A DNA stretch of 64,000 bases from Rhizobium sp. NXC24 (lineage in GTDB: Bacteria; Pseudomonadota; Alphaproteobacteria; Rhizobiales; Rhizobiaceae). The notes beneath the pieces are model-generated. The model had not been told where the DNA came from, did not search any database, and was given only the letters and a program-made list of their open reading frames with translations. Both the position numbers and the translations under genes were made by a program. How positions within the stretch are numbered: position 1 is the stretch's first letter; each line of letters starts with the position of its first letter. This document shows positions 43,638-52,745 of the stretch, one piece after another. The stretch lies in assembly GCF_002944315.1 (NCBI RefSeq), contig NZ_CP024311.1, positions 2,766,501 to 2,830,500 of the forward strand, read 5' to 3'.

Positions 43638-44699
43638 TCAAGCCGTCGCTTTCGCCTCTTCGCTTTCTGCAGTCAATGCCTTTCTGACCAGCGGTGCGAC
43701 TTTCGTGCCGTAAAGTTCGATGCCGCGCATGATCTGCTCATGCGGCATCGTGCCGATCGCCATCTGCAGCAGGAAGCGGTCATTCTTGAACAGCTTGTGA
43801 TGAGCGATGATCTTCTCGGCAACGACTTCGGGATCGCCGACGAAGAGCGCACCATGCGGCCCGCGCGATTGGTCGAAATGCGCCCGGCTTGTCGGTCCCC
43901 AGCCGCGCTCGCGGCCAATCCGGTTCATCACCTCGGCCTGCGGGCCGTAGAACTGATCGGCGGCGGCCTCGGTCGTATCGGCTACGAAACCGTGAACATT
44001 GATGCTGGTTTTGAGCTTGGCTGCATCCTGCCCAGCGCGGCGGGCAGCCTCGTGGTAGAGATCGATGAGCGGCGCAAACCGGCGCGGCTCGCCGCCGATG
44101 ATGGCGAGCGCCATCGGCAGGCCAAGAGCCCCGGCGCGCGCGACCGACTGCGGCGTGCCGCCGACCGCCACCCAGATTGGCAACGGATCCTGCAGCGGTC
44201 GGGGATAGACCCCTCGCCCATGAATCGGCGCGCGGAGTTTGCCCGTCCAGTTCACCTGCTCGCTCTCGCGGATCGCCAACAGCAGATCGAGCTTTTCCTC
44301 GAAAAGCTGGTCGTAATCTTCGAGATTATAACCAAAGAGCGGAAATGACTCGATGAACGAGCCCCGCCCCGCCATGATCTCGGCACGACCGTTCGAAATG
44401 AGGTCGAGCGTCGAGAACTGCTGGAATACGCGCACCGGATCGTCCGAACTCAGCACCGTCACGGTGCTGGTCAACCGGATATTGTTCGTCTTTACCGCAG
44501 CCGCCGCAAGGGCGACGGCCGGAGCCGATGCTGCATAATCCGGCCGATGATGCTCGCCGAGCCCGAAGACATCGAGACCGACCTGATCGGCCAGCTCGAT
44601 CTCCTCGATCAAATTCTTCAGGCGACGCGCCGCCTCCGCACCCTTGTTGAGAGCAGGATTGGTATCGACGTCCGCGAAGGTATAGAGACCAAGTTCCAT
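43638..44699 (-). CDS. Luciferase-like (LLM) flavin-dependent oxidoreductase
   Basis: A 353-residue TIM-barrel flavoenzyme using reduced flavin for monooxygenation or related redox. Motifs: [77 protein letters not shown] and [20 protein letters not shown], typical of the group often called LLM class oxidoreductase. Substrate is unknown. It is followed by the map gene 40 bases downstream on the same strand, so the two may be cotranscribed. Confidence 0.9.
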   Translation of the reverse strand: MELGLYTFADVDTNPALNKGAEAARRLKNLIEEIELADQVGLDVFGLGEHHRPDYAASAPAVALAAAAVKTNNIRLTSTVTVLSSDDPVRVFQQFSTLDLISNGRAEIMAGRGSFIESFPLFGYNLEDYDQLFEEKLDLLLAIRESEQVNWTGKLRAPIHGRGVYPRPLQDPLPIWVAVGGTPQSVARAGALGLPMALAIIGGEPRRFAPLIDLYHEAARRAGQDAAKLKTSINVHGFVADTTEAAADQFYGPQAEVMNRIGRERGWGPTSRAHFDQSRGPHGALFVGDPEVVAEKIIAHHKLFKNDRFLLQMAIGTMPHEQIMRGIELYGTKVAPLVRKALTAESEEAKATA

Positions 44700-44857
44700 G
44701 ATAAAAATCCCATCTGTCGTTGACGGACGAAATAGGAAGACGAGGCTGATACCGCAAATATGAATTGTCGAACGGTTTGTTCGAGAATGTTGATACCAAC
44801 CTCTAATTCGAATCTGAATTCAACAGCTTGCCTGTCGCTTCGGAATCGACCTCGAAA

Positions 44858-44882
44858 GCCTTTGATGTTGAACATCAAAGGC
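44858..44882. terminator. 25-bp perfect palindrome at the end of the GNAT gene
   Basis: GCCTTTGATGTT-G-AACATCAAAGGC. It overlaps the last codons and stop of the acetyltransferase. Read on the minus strand it ends with TTTC, so it may be a terminator, although the loop must be larger than the single central base. Confidence 0.5.
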
Positions 44883-45387
44883 GCGGATCGTCGGCCAGCA
44901 AAGCCCAGCGTTCATGATCGCACCAGACGCCGCCGATCCTCAGATATTTGGGTGAGAATCCTTCCTTACGGAAGCCAAGCCTTTGCACCAACGCAATAGA
45001 GGCATGGTTCGCGGGCTGAATATTGGCCTCCAGCCGATGCAAGCCGATATCGTCGAAACCATGGGCGACCGCCAGCCGCAATGCCTCGGTCATGAAACCC
45101 TGGCCGGCAAAGGCCACCATGCCGTGATAGCCGAGAAAGGCGCTGCGGAAACCGCCCCATACCATCTGGCTGATATTGACCACGCCGATGATACCGCCCG
45201 AACCGGCATCGCGCGCGACGAGGCCGATATTGGATCCCGTAACGGTCTGCCCGAACCAGGCATCGAAGCCATCGCGATCCACAAAGGGATAGGCCCATGG
45301 TGCATGGTATGCGCGGCTCTCGACATTCGCCGCGATCAGTTCGCCGGCGTCGGACTGCCTGACTGGTGCGATAGTGACTTGCGGCAT
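44875..45387 (-). CDS. GNAT-family N-acetyltransferase (RimJ/RimL-like)
   Basis: A 170-residue acetyl-CoA-dependent acyltransferase. It has the RimJ-like order: TIAPVRQSDAGELIAANVES at the start, FLGYHGMVAFAGQGFMTEAL containing the acetyl-CoA loop (FAGQGFM), VAHGFDDIGLHRLEANIQPA and the conserved ALVQRLGFRKEGFSPKYLRI ending. Targets of such enzymes include ribosomal protein N-termini and small amines; the target here is unknown. The stop codon lies within a perfect palindrome. Confidence 0.9.
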   Translation of the reverse strand: MPQVTIAPVRQSDAGELIAANVESRAYHAPWAYPFVDRDGFDAWFGQTVTGSNIGLVARDAGSGGIIGVVNISQMVWGGFRSAFLGYHGMVAFAGQGFMTEALRLAVAHGFDDIGLHRLEANIQPANHASIALVQRLGFRKEGFSPKYLRIGGVWCDHERWALLADDPRL

Positions 45388-45449
45388 GGCTCGCTCCCCG
45401 AACGGATAAGGCAGCGAGGCATATCAAATCTATCCTAAATTCAACAGCT

Positions 45450-45863
45450 TCAACGCATAAACGGAATCATTTTCCGAACCGCTTCATAACGAAGATAAAG
45501 CCCACCCCAGGCGATGATGCCGAGATAAAGACCGAACAGCAGGTGCGTGAACACGGGGCTGCCCACTCTCAGATGCGTCACCATCGCCCCACCAAGCAGG
45601 CCGGTGAGGAGGATCGCCCCGAGGACAGATGTCGCCGGAATGGCATAGAGCACAGCGCAGAGGAGCGTGATCGCGCCAAGCAGCCGCGCCAAAGCCGGAT
45701 CGGCGGAATAGCCGAGCGCCGCCATGGTCTCCGTAACCACAGGCAAAGGAATGAGCTTGATCGCGCCGTCGAAAACAAGAAAGGCGATAACCAAGCCGCT
45801 GAGGATCATGCCGGCCACACGCTGCACCCGCGAGCTGGATGGTGATTCCATTTCATAGAACAT
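45450..45863 (-). CDS. DoxX-like small membrane protein
   Basis: A 137-residue protein with four membrane segments (VAGMILSGLVIAFLVFDGAI; RLLGAITLLCAVLYAIPATS; GAILLTGLLGGAMVTHLRVG; HLLFGLYLGIIAWGGLYLRY). The second-segment pattern ETMAALGYSADPALARLLGA matches DoxX-like family proteins of unknown function. GGGGGAT lies upstream of the ATG. Such genes are sometimes found near ECF42 sigma genes such as the one at 46021, but they are 157 bases apart and no shared promoter was seen. Confidence 0.82.
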   Translation of the reverse strand: MFYEMESPSSSRVQRVAGMILSGLVIAFLVFDGAIKLIPLPVVTETMAALGYSADPALARLLGAITLLCAVLYAIPATSVLGAILLTGLLGGAMVTHLRVGSPVFTHLLFGLYLGIIAWGGLYLRYEAVRKMIPFMR

Positions 45864-46020
45864 TACTCTATCCCCCGGAATTGAATCAGGAATTCAGATC
45901 TTCGCCGCCAGCGCCGTCTGTTGATCGGTGCACTAGCCCGTTTGAAACAGCCTGATCGGCCTGTGCCTCAAGGACGCTGACAGCAGCCTCCTTCCGACAT
46001 GGAAGAGCGGATTTTTCTGA

Positions 46021-47277
46021 TTATTTTGCAGTTGCCGGAGCAGGCACGGCCAGGCGGTCGAGCTGATGACGGATATGGGCGGCTTCTGCGGGCGATCGGG
46101 CAAGCGCGATTGCACGGTCGAAGGCCAAATGCGCCTCGTGCGACCGGCCCAACTGCGCAAGCAGACCGCCCCGAAGCCCGTGAAAGTAAAAATAGCAATC
46201 GAGTTTGTCCGCCAGTGCCTCGACCAGTGCCAACGCCTCCTCTGGCCCTTTAAGCTTGGCGATGGCGACTGCGCGGTTCAGCGAGACAACCGGCGACGGA
46301 TTCAACCGCTCCAGCGTCTGATAGAGCAGATCGATCTCCGCCCAATCCGTATCCTCGGCCCGCTTGGCGCGCGAATGCAGCGCGGCAATGGCGGCCTGAA
46401 CCTGATAGGGGCCGGGTCGGCGATGGCGGATTGCCTTGTCGAGCAAGGCAAGCGCCTCGTCGATCAATGTGCGGCTCCAGAGCGACCGGTCCTGATCCTC
46501 CAGCAGGATGATCTGGCCGTCTGCATCGAAACGGGCGGCATTCCGCGATTGTTGCAGCAGCATCAGCGCCAGCAGACCCATGATCTCGGGTTCCGCCGGA
46601 AAGATGCGCAGCAACAGCCGCCCCAACCGGATCGCCTCATCGGCAAAGGCAGACGCTTCGCGGCCCGGCCCACCGGCGGAGTAACCCTCGTTGTAGATGA
46701 GATAGATCATGGCGCTGACGAGCGCCACGCGCTCGGCCCGCTCGACCGCACCCGGCGTCTCGAAAGGTACACCGGCGGCCGCAACACGCGCTTTGGCGCG
46801 GGTAATACGCTGCTCCATCGCACTTTCGCTGACGAGAAAGGCACGGGCGATCTGGGCCACCGTAAGACCGGAGACGACGCGCAGCGCCAGCGCGATCTGT
46901 TGCGTCGCCGGCAGATCCGGATGACAGCAGATGAACAGCAACCGCAGAATATCGTCACGATAGTTGGAGCCGTCTAGCCGCTCAGCGAGATCGCTTTCGG
47001 CGTCACCGGTATCAGAGATCACCTCCTCGTCCGGCAAGCCTTGCGTCTTCGACTGTTTGCGCACCGCGTCGATGCCGCTATTGCGGCCGACGAAGATCAG
47101 CCAGGCGACGGGATCACGCGGCGGCCCCTTATCCGGCCATGTCTTCAATGCTCTGAGGCAAGCTTCCTGAAACGCCTCTTCGGCAATATCGAGATTGCGG
47201 AAGTATCGCAGCAGCGCACCGAGCACCTGCGGCCGGGCGTTGGTGAATGCGATATCGATCCAGGCGAGGTCCGTCAT
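46021..47277 (-). CDS. ECF42-type RNA polymerase sigma factor with TPR-like C-terminus
   Basis: A 418-residue extracytoplasmic-function sigma factor, about twice the usual ECF length. Region 2 is at about 10-75 (LGALLRYFRNLDIAEEAFQE, PVAWLIFVGRNSGIDAVRKQ), region 4 at about 110-165 (LALRVVSGLTVAQIARAFLV, MEQRITRAKARV), and a helical C-terminal extension of about 240 residues (IYLIYNEGYSAGGPG... ALHSRAKRAEDTDWAEIDLL... SHEAHLAFDRAIALA) is the mark of the ECF42 group. Its start overlaps the stop of the DGPF-domain gene (ATGA), the usual ECF42 partner. No anti-sigma gene is adjacent, as expected for this group. Confidence 0.92.
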   Translation of the reverse strand: MTDLAWIDIAFTNARPQVLGALLRYFRNLDIAEEAFQEACLRALKTWPDKGPPRDPVAWLIFVGRNSGIDAVRKQSKTQGLPDEEVISDTGDAESDLAERLDGSNYRDDILRLLFICCHPDLPATQQIALALRVVSGLTVAQIARAFLVSESAMEQRITRAKARVAAAGVPFETPGAVERAERVALVSAMIYLIYNEGYSAGGPGREASAFADEAIRLGRLLLRIFPAEPEIMGLLALMLLQQSRNAARFDADGQIILLEDQDRSLWSRTLIDEALALLDKAIRHRRPGPYQVQAAIAALHSRAKRAEDTDWAEIDLLYQTLERLNPSPVVSLNRAVAIAKLKGPEEALALVEALADKLDCYFYFHGLRGGLLAQLGRSHEAHLAFDRAIALARSPAEAAHIRHQLDRLAVPAPATAK

Positions 47278-47648
47278 GTTGCGATCGTCCCCGGTTTAAA
47301 GACATAAAGCGGACGAATTTCATAAGAGCCGGCGCCCGGGTTGGCGACGGCGAGTTTCTTTGAAAATTCAATCGCCTCGTCGAGTGTCTCAAAGTCGATG
47401 ACATAAAAGCCGAGCAATTGTTCCTTCGTTTCCGCGAAGGGCCCATCGATGACGAGCGGCTCGTTCTTGCCCTTGCGCAGTGTCGTTGCCGCCGTCGTCG
47501 GCATCAGACGGGCGACCGGACCGAGCTTGCCGGCTTCGCCAAGCGGCGCCTGCACCGCCCGCAACCGGTCCATCGTCGCCTGTTCTTCTTCCTTGGTCCA
47601 GGAAAACACGGCGTCTTCGTCGTTGTAGCATAGGATCGCATAGAGCAT
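47274..47648 (-). CDS. YCII-related DGPF-domain protein
   Basis: A 124-residue ferredoxin-like alpha/beta protein. It begins MLYAILCYNDEDAVFSWTKE and carries VIDGPFAETKEQLLGFYVID, the DGPF signature of proteins encoded with ECF42 sigma factors and thought to act in the same stress pathway. No known catalytic reaction. The gene is followed by the sigma gene with a 4-base overlap, has GGAGG before its ATG, and has an ECF42-like promoter upstream. Confidence 0.92.
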   Translation of the reverse strand: MLYAILCYNDEDAVFSWTKEEEQATMDRLRAVQAPLGEAGKLGPVARLMPTTAATTLRKGKNEPLVIDGPFAETKEQLLGFYVIDFETLDEAIEFSKKLAVANPGAGSYEIRPLYVFKPGTIAT

Positions 47649-47669
47649 GAGGACCTCCTTCTCATGTAA

Positions 47670-47696
47670 GACGAGGGAGTATCGCCCGCGCCGACA
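47670..47696 (-). promoter_or_regulatory. Candidate ECF42-dependent promoter
   Basis: TGTCGG (47696-47691) and CGTC (47673-47670) with a 17-base spacer, ending 21 bases before the DGPF gene ATG. This is one base from the TGTCGA/CGTC pattern I recall for ECF42 promoters and suggests that the sigma factor drives its own operon. Confidence 0.5.
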
Positions 47697-47726
47697 AGCC
47701 GCGTCAAAAATTATCGCGGCAAAAAA

Positions 47727-48674
47727 CTATGCATCGCCGCGCCGGATCGTCAGCGTCCCCGCTTGTGCATCGAGAATGGCCGCTGCGCCGATCGGTACGT
47801 TCAGCGGGCTATGCCCGTGCCCAAGCGGCAGGCCGCCGAGGACCGGCACGCCGAGCGTATCGAGATGCTCGCGCAGGATATCGATGACGGAGAAGCGGCG
47901 ATCGAATTCGAAGCCGGTGAACTGACCGATCGCGATGCCTGCCAGGTCGTTCAAATGCCCTGCCTTGCGCAACATCGTCAGTTGTCGGTCCACCTGTCCG
48001 CGGTGCATGTTGACAGCTTCGAGCAACAGGATGGCGCCGTGCAAATCCGGCAAGGCCCAGCCGGCCGCAGTTGCGACCATATCGAGATTGCCGCCGATCA
48101 ATCGTCCGGTGACCGCTCCCTCGGTCGTCAAGGCCGACGTGGGTTCGTGCGGGCGCGAGCGGATGACGATATCCTCTGAAGTCATCACCAACAGGCGAAG
48201 GGAATCGCTGGTTTCGACGCTGACATCCTGCTCGTCGCCATGAATGAAAAGCGCACCATGCACACCAACCTGCCGGCAGTGCTTCCACAGGCTGAGATGC
48301 AGTATGGTGATATCGCTGAAACCGACGAGAAACTTCGGATCACGCCGCGCTGCGTCGAAATCCAGGCGGTCGGCGATGCGGTAAGAGCCCTTGCCGCCGC
48401 GCGTGGTAAAGATCGCCCGGACCTCGGGATCACGGAGCGCCGCATTGAAATCCGTGAGCCGCTCCTCATCCGTTCCGGCAAGATAGTCGCGCTTACAAAA
48501 TGCATGCTCGCCGAAATCGACTTCGAGCCCGCAGCCCCTCAGCGTCTCGGCCTGCCTCAAAACGAGATCCCTGTCGGGCGGGCTTGCGGGCGAAACAAAA
48601 CGGATTTTATCGCCGGGCCGGAGTAGCGGCGGCGTCAGAACGTGATCGATTTCGGCGCGATTAGGTGATTCCAT
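47727..48674 (-). CDS. LD-carboxypeptidase (peptidase S66, MccF/LdcA family)
   Basis: A 315-residue cytoplasmic serine peptidase. It starts LLRPGDKIRFVSPASPPDRD, has the LAGTDEERLTDFNAAL and IFTTRGGKGSYRI segments (the latter with the conserved Arg-Gly-Gly-x-Gly), the nucleophile serine in FLVGFSDITILHLSL, and the Glu and His in LLLEAVNMHRG and PLGHGHSPLNVPIGA. Family members cleave L,D-tetrapeptides during murein recycling or inactivate microcin-type compounds; either role is possible. No muropeptide genes are adjacent. Confidence 0.9.
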   Translation of the reverse strand: MESPNRAEIDHVLTPPLLRPGDKIRFVSPASPPDRDLVLRQAETLRGCGLEVDFGEHAFCKRDYLAGTDEERLTDFNAALRDPEVRAIFTTRGGKGSYRIADRLDFDAARRDPKFLVGFSDITILHLSLWKHCRQVGVHGALFIHGDEQDVSVETSDSLRLLVMTSEDIVIRSRPHEPTSALTTEGAVTGRLIGGNLDMVATAAGWALPDLHGAILLLEAVNMHRGQVDRQLTMLRKAGHLNDLAGIAIGQFTGFEFDRRFSVIDILREHLDTLGVPVLGGLPLGHGHSPLNVPIGAAAILDAQAGTLTIRRGDA

Positions 48675-48725
48675 GCCTGGATTTTGCCACGGAACGATGA
48701 CCGGCGTCAGCCTTCGGTCCCGCGT

Positions 48726-49133
48726 TTACGCAGCCGCCTCGATTGCGACCGGAATTCCCCTCTTCAGCGAATTGCTGACCATGCACCGGGCCTTGGCCTC
48801 GTCGATAACCGGCTGCGGATTGGAACCGTCAAGCATCTCGCATGACACCGTCAGTGTCGCAGCTTTGGTAAATGACAGATCGCTTTCCAAGTCGACACGC
48901 ACGGAGATCGCGATTTTTCTCAACTCGACACCCATATCGGCGGCGATGTACTGCAGGTCGTTGTAGAAACACCCGCCGATCGCCAATCCCAATAATTGGG
49001 CGCCGTTGAAGCCGAGCCCCTGCCCGCCGGCACGACCTGGCGGACGGTCGACGACGACGGTATGGCCGCCGGCCCAGCCCAATGCCGCCTGCGTATCCTC
49101 CACATTGCGCAATTCAACGGTCACGGACACCAT
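48726..49133 (-). CDS. OsmC/Ohr-family protein
   Basis: A 135-residue small peroxidase-fold protein. Two cysteines, in LAIGGCFYNDLQYIAADMG (about 53) and EAKARCMVSNSLKRGIP (about 118), are positioned like the redox pair of OsmC-type hydroperoxide reductases, although the context of the first is less canonical. The ATG at 49133 follows GAGGAGATC; in-frame codons to 49148 lie within that ribosome site. OhrR at 35940 is a possible but distant regulator. Confidence 0.85.
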   Translation of the reverse strand: MVSVTVELRNVEDTQAALGWAGGHTVVVDRPPGRAGGQGLGFNGAQLLGLAIGGCFYNDLQYIAADMGVELRKIAISVRVDLESDLSFTKAATLTVSCEMLDGSNPQPVIDEAKARCMVSNSLKRGIPVAIEAAA

Positions 49134-49175
49134 GGCCGATCTCCTCATTCGTCAGTAAGACGAATGATTGCGCGA

Positions 49176-49985
49176 TTAACGCAGCGATGGAGTCAAGAGA
49201 TTAACCCCTTTGGAGGCCTGCTCCGCGGCATTCGCGGATGCCTGCGCATGCTGCCGGGCCGACGCCTTGCCTTCCCATAATGGCAATCCGAGGGACGCCG
49301 ATACGGTTGGATCGGCAGTAAAGACCGGATAACCCCGCTCCATCAACCGCAGCAAAATTTCCCGATCCCTTTGAATGTGCAGCCGGGCCAGATTTGCCTG
49401 GTTGTAGATGTGCCCGCCGGAATCCGGGTTGATGCCGGTAATAATCACCGCGGTAGCGCCGTTATAGAGGGCGAAAAGTACCGCATTGATGCCGTTCGAA
49501 CATTTATCGTCCGCACCCAGTTCGCTGCATTTGACCCCGCCGACGCGGTCGAGAAGCGCCATGCGCTTGTAGCGATCGACGATTTCAAGATTGTCGTAGC
49601 GATAGTCGAAGGCCTTCAGCCCTTTCTCCAGCCGCTCGAGGCCCTTTCGCCAAAGCAGAATGTAAAGCTTCTTTGTCCGCTGGCCGTTGAGGACGCGGCG
49701 GACTTCGACGGCATTCGTATTCGTTCCCTCGATCTGGTTGAATTGAACGAAGGTAACGTCTGGCACGTCGATGCCCCATGCCCTTGTGACGACCTGCGAG
49801 CCATTGATGGTGATGACCTTGAAGGTCCCGTCGAAATCCGCGGGCTTATGCGACACCGGCGCCGATCCGACCACGAGAACGGGTCCGGAAAACGGCTCGA
49901 TAAGCGTCGGAGGTTTCGGCCGGCAAAGCCAGTATTTGACGCTTCGATAAAAATGTCGCTTCAATTCCGTAGGATTAACAGTCAT
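49176..49985 (-). CDS. Hypothetical protein, weak resemblance to nucleotide-binding or glycosyltransferase-like folds
   Basis: A 269-residue protein I do not recognise with confidence. From the ATG at 49985 it has a basic start (ELKRHFYRSVKYWLCR), then GPVLVVGSAPVSHKPADFDG and TFKVITINGSQVV, which look like a Rossmann-type beta strand and Gly-rich loop as in DUF115/MptE-like or sialyltransferase-like proteins, and ATAVIITGINPDSGGHIYNQ near 200. No signal peptide or membrane segment. An upstream in-frame extension to 50147 is possible but has poorer character. It sits downstream of glpK on the same strand; the 180-base gap makes cotranscription doubtful. Confidence 0.6.
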   Translation of the reverse strand: MTVNPTELKRHFYRSVKYWLCRPKPPTLIEPFSGPVLVVGSAPVSHKPADFDGTFKVITINGSQVVTRAWGIDVPDVTFVQFNQIEGTNTNAVEVRRVLNGQRTKKLYILLWRKGLERLEKGLKAFDYRYDNLEIVDRYKRMALLDRVGGVKCSELGADDKCSNGINAVLFALYNGATAVIITGINPDSGGHIYNQANLARLHIQRDREILLRLMERGYPVFTADPTVSASLGLPLWEGKASARQHAQASANAAEQASKGVNLLTPSLR

Positions 49986-50165
49986 GCCTCGCCTTGATGT
50001 TCCCAAAGGGCTTTCATCGAAAAACAGTCGAATCCAACCCCATTTCGGCAGCGGACTGCCGACCCATTCGCGCGGTGCACTATCGCTGCTTCGACTTACA
50101 TTAGGAAAATAAAAATATCTTACATAATCAAACCTTAGGTGATCCATCGGCCGCTTTTACAGCGC

Positions 50166-51662
50166 TCACCTCGTACTCAATGTGCGCGCCACCGCGTCTT
50201 TCCATCCCTTGAGCTTTGCGCTTCGCGTTTTCTCGTCCATATCCGGCTCGAAGCGCCGGTCGCGGGCCCAGGCCTTGGCAAAGCTCTGACGGTCCGGCCA
50301 GACGCCGGCGCGGCTGCCGGCAAGCCAGGCGGCGCCAAGTGCGGTGGTTTCCAGGATGATGGGACGGTCGACCGGCGCGTCGAGCAGGTCGGCGAGCCGT
50401 TGCATCGTCCAGTTAGAAGCGACCATGCCACCGTCGACTCGCAGCACCGTCTCCCGGCCACTGCCATTGCGCCAATCCTTGTGCATGGCGTCCAGCAGGT
50501 CGCGCGACTGGTAGCAGACCGCCTCCAGCGCGGCGCGGACGATTTCCGCCGGGCCGGTATTGCGCGTCAACCCAAAGATCGCGCCGCGAGCATCCGGATC
50601 CCAATGCGGCGCGCCGAGACCGGTGAAGGCCGGCACGAGATAGACCTCCTGCATCGGATCGGCCTTTTCCGCCCAACCATCGGAATCGGCGGCGTGCTTG
50701 ATCGCCTTCAGTCCGTCGCGCAGCCATTGCACGGCCGCTCCCGCGATGAAGATCGAGCCTTCCAGCGCATAGGTCGTTTCACCGTTCAAGCGATAGGCGA
50801 TGGTGGTCAGCAGGCGGTTTTTCGAACGCACCATGTCCGTGCCGGTATTGAGCAGCGCGAAGCAGCCGGTGCCGTAAGTGGATTTCATCATGCCGCGCTC
50901 GAAGCAGGCCTGGCCGATGGTCGCCGCCTGCTGATCGCCGGCGACGCCGAGAATGGGGATTGCCGCTCCGAAGAGCGCTTGATCGGTGACGCCGAAATCG
51001 GCCGCGCAGTCTTTCACCTCCGGCAGCATCGCCGCGGGAACGCGCAGGATCTCAAGCAGGTCCTCGTCCCATTCATTTTTGCCGATATTGTACATCAACG
51101 TCCGCGAGGCATTCGTCGCATCGGTGACGAAACTCTTGCCGCCGGTCAGGCGCCAGATCAGGAAGGTGTCGATGGTGCCGAAGCAGAGTTCGCCCTTGGC
51201 GGCGCGCGCGCGGGCGCCCTTCACATTGGCAAGCATCCACGAAAGCTTCGTGCCGGAGAAATAGGGATCGAGCAGCAGTCCGGTATGGCGGGTGAAGAGC
51301 TTTTCCAGATCCTGCCGCTTCAGCTTCTCGCAATAGCTCGCGGTACGGCGGTCTTGCCAGACGATGGCATTGTGGATCGGCTTGCCGGTCGCACGGTCCC
51401 ACACCACGACGGTTTCGCGCTGGTTGGTGATGCCGAGAGCGGCGATGTCCTTCGCGGTGATGCCGGCAGCCTCGATCGCCTTCTTGACAGTCGAAACGAC
51501 GGAAGCCCAGATTTCCTCCGGATCATGCTCGACCCAACCCGGTTGCGGATAGTGCTGCGTGAACTCCTTCTGGTCGACACCGGCAATCTTCATGTCACCG
51601 TCAAAAACGATAGCCCGCGTCGACGTTGTCCCCTGGTCGATCGCCAAGACATAACCGCTCAT
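50166..51662 (-). CDS. glpK: Glycerol kinase
   Basis: Phosphorylates glycerol to glycerol-3-phosphate. The FGGY-family protein of 498 residues has [18 protein letters not shown] at the start, [69 protein letters not shown] and [19 protein letters not shown], all standard GlpK motifs. GGGAGGA precedes the ATG. Codons further upstream to 51872 are not conserved and are rejected. It diverges from bdhA. No glpF or glpD lies alongside. Confidence 0.97.
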   Translation of the reverse strand: MSGYVLAIDQGTTSTRAIVFDGDMKIAGVDQKEFTQHYPQPGWVEHDPEEIWASVVSTVKKAIEAAGITAKDIAALGITNQRETVVVWDRATGKPIHNAIVWQDRRTASYCEKLKRQDLEKLFTRHTGLLLDPYFSGTKLSWMLANVKGARARAAKGELCFGTIDTFLIWRLTGGKSFVTDATNASRTLMYNIGKNEWDEDLLEILRVPAAMLPEVKDCAADFGVTDQALFGAAIPILGVAGDQQAATIGQACFERGMMKSTYGTGCFALLNTGTDMVRSKNRLLTTIAYRLNGETTYALEGSIFIAGAAVQWLRDGLKAIKHAADSDGWAEKADPMQEVYLVPAFTGLGAPHWDPDARGAIFGLTRNTGPAEIVRAALEAVCYQSRDLLDAMHKDWRNGSGRETVLRVDGGMVASNWTMQRLADLLDAPVDRPIILETTALGAAWLAGSRAGVWPDRQSFAKAWARDRRFEPDMDEKTRSAKLKGWKDAVARTLSTR

Positions 51663-51898
51663 GCATTCCTCCCGGATTGTTCCCATCTCGAAACAACAGA
51701 TACGGCAGCAAAACGAATGTGAAAAGAAAGCAAAACGAAATTTTTGCCGAAAATTCTTTATTCCAGCTCGCGAATATATGAAGCGAACTGTCGCAAAAGA
51801 GTCTTGCTGCGGTGCGATTGCCATGTCCGGCGATTTGGGACTAACCTCAAAGCCGCTATTGCGCTGCAACAACAGCCGCGCCGTCCAAGGAGAAAATC

Positions 51899-52675
51899 AT
51901 GGCAAGAACAGTCGTTGTCACCGGTTCTACAAGCGGTATCGGCCTCGCCATCGCGACCGCTTTCGCTGCGAAAGGTGAAAACATCGTCCTCAACGGCTTC
52001 GGAAAGCCCGAAGAGATCGACGCGATCAGAAACAGGCTCGAAGTCTCGGGCGGCGGCAAGGTAATCTATCATCCGGCCGACATGACCAAGCCCGCCGAAA
52101 TCGCCGACCTGATCGCGACCGCCAATTCGACCTTCGGCAGCGTCGACGTCCTCGTCAACAATGCCGGCGTCCAGCATGTGGAAAAGATCGAGGACTTTCC
52201 GCTCGAGAAGTGGGACCAGATCATTGCAATCAACCTGTCGAGCTCGTTCCACACGATGCGCGCCGCCATTCCGCTGATGAAGGGAAAGAAATACGGCCGC
52301 ATCATCAACATCGCCTCGGCCCACGCCCTCGTCGCCTCACCCTTCAAGTCCGCCTATGTCGCGGCAAAACATGGTATTATGGGTTTGACCAAGACTGCGG
52401 CACTGGAGCTTGCCGAATTCGGCGTCACCGTCAACGCCATCTGCCCCGGCTATGTCCTGACCCCTCTTGTCGAAAAGCAGATCCCGGATACGGCCAAGGC
52501 GCGCGGCATGACTGAAGAGCAGGTCAAGAACGAGGTCATCCTCAAGGCGCAGCCCACGCATGAATTCGTCAAGGCCGAAGAGATCGCGTCATTGTCGATC
52601 TATCTTGCCAGCGACGATGCACGTCAGGTCACCGGCACGCACGTCTCGATTGACGGTGGCTGGACTGCGGAATAA
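51899..52675 (+). CDS. bdhA: D-3-hydroxybutyrate dehydrogenase
   Basis: Oxidises 3-hydroxybutyrate, from storage polymer breakdown, to acetoacetate with NAD. The 258-residue SDR has TGSTSGIG (8-15), NNAGVQHVEKIEDF, the catalytic Ser in IASAHALVASP, the YVAAKHG catalytic Tyr and Lys, and CPGYVLTPLVEKQIP specific to this enzyme. It is followed by xdhA and xdhB, the same gene order as the bdhA-xdhA2-xdhB2 operon of S. meliloti. A hairpin lies in the 70-base gap to xdhA. Confidence 0.95.
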   Translation: MARTVVVTGSTSGIGLAIATAFAAKGENIVLNGFGKPEEIDAIRNRLEVSGGGKVIYHPADMTKPAEIADLIATANSTFGSVDVLVNNAGVQHVEKIEDFPLEKWDQIIAINLSSSFHTMRAAIPLMKGKKYGRIINIASAHALVASPFKSAYVAAKHGIMGLTKTAALELAEFGVTVNAICPGYVLTPLVEKQIPDTAKARGMTEEQVKNEVILKAQPTHEFVKAEEIASLSIYLASDDARQVTGTHVSIDGGWTAE

Positions 52676-52687
52676 CCATACAAGGTT

Positions 52688-52719
52688 AGGGCCGGATGCG
52701 CTGGGGCGTGTCCGGCTCT
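52688..52719 (+). repeat. Intra-operon hairpin between bdhA and xdhA
   Basis: AGGGCCGGA and TCCGGCTCT pair over 9 bp including one G-U, with a 14-base loop. Without a U-tract it is more likely a processing or stability element than a full terminator; it could set bdhA above xdhA. Confidence 0.6.
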
Positions 52720-52745
52720 AGAAGACCAAAATAATTGGGAACGAC

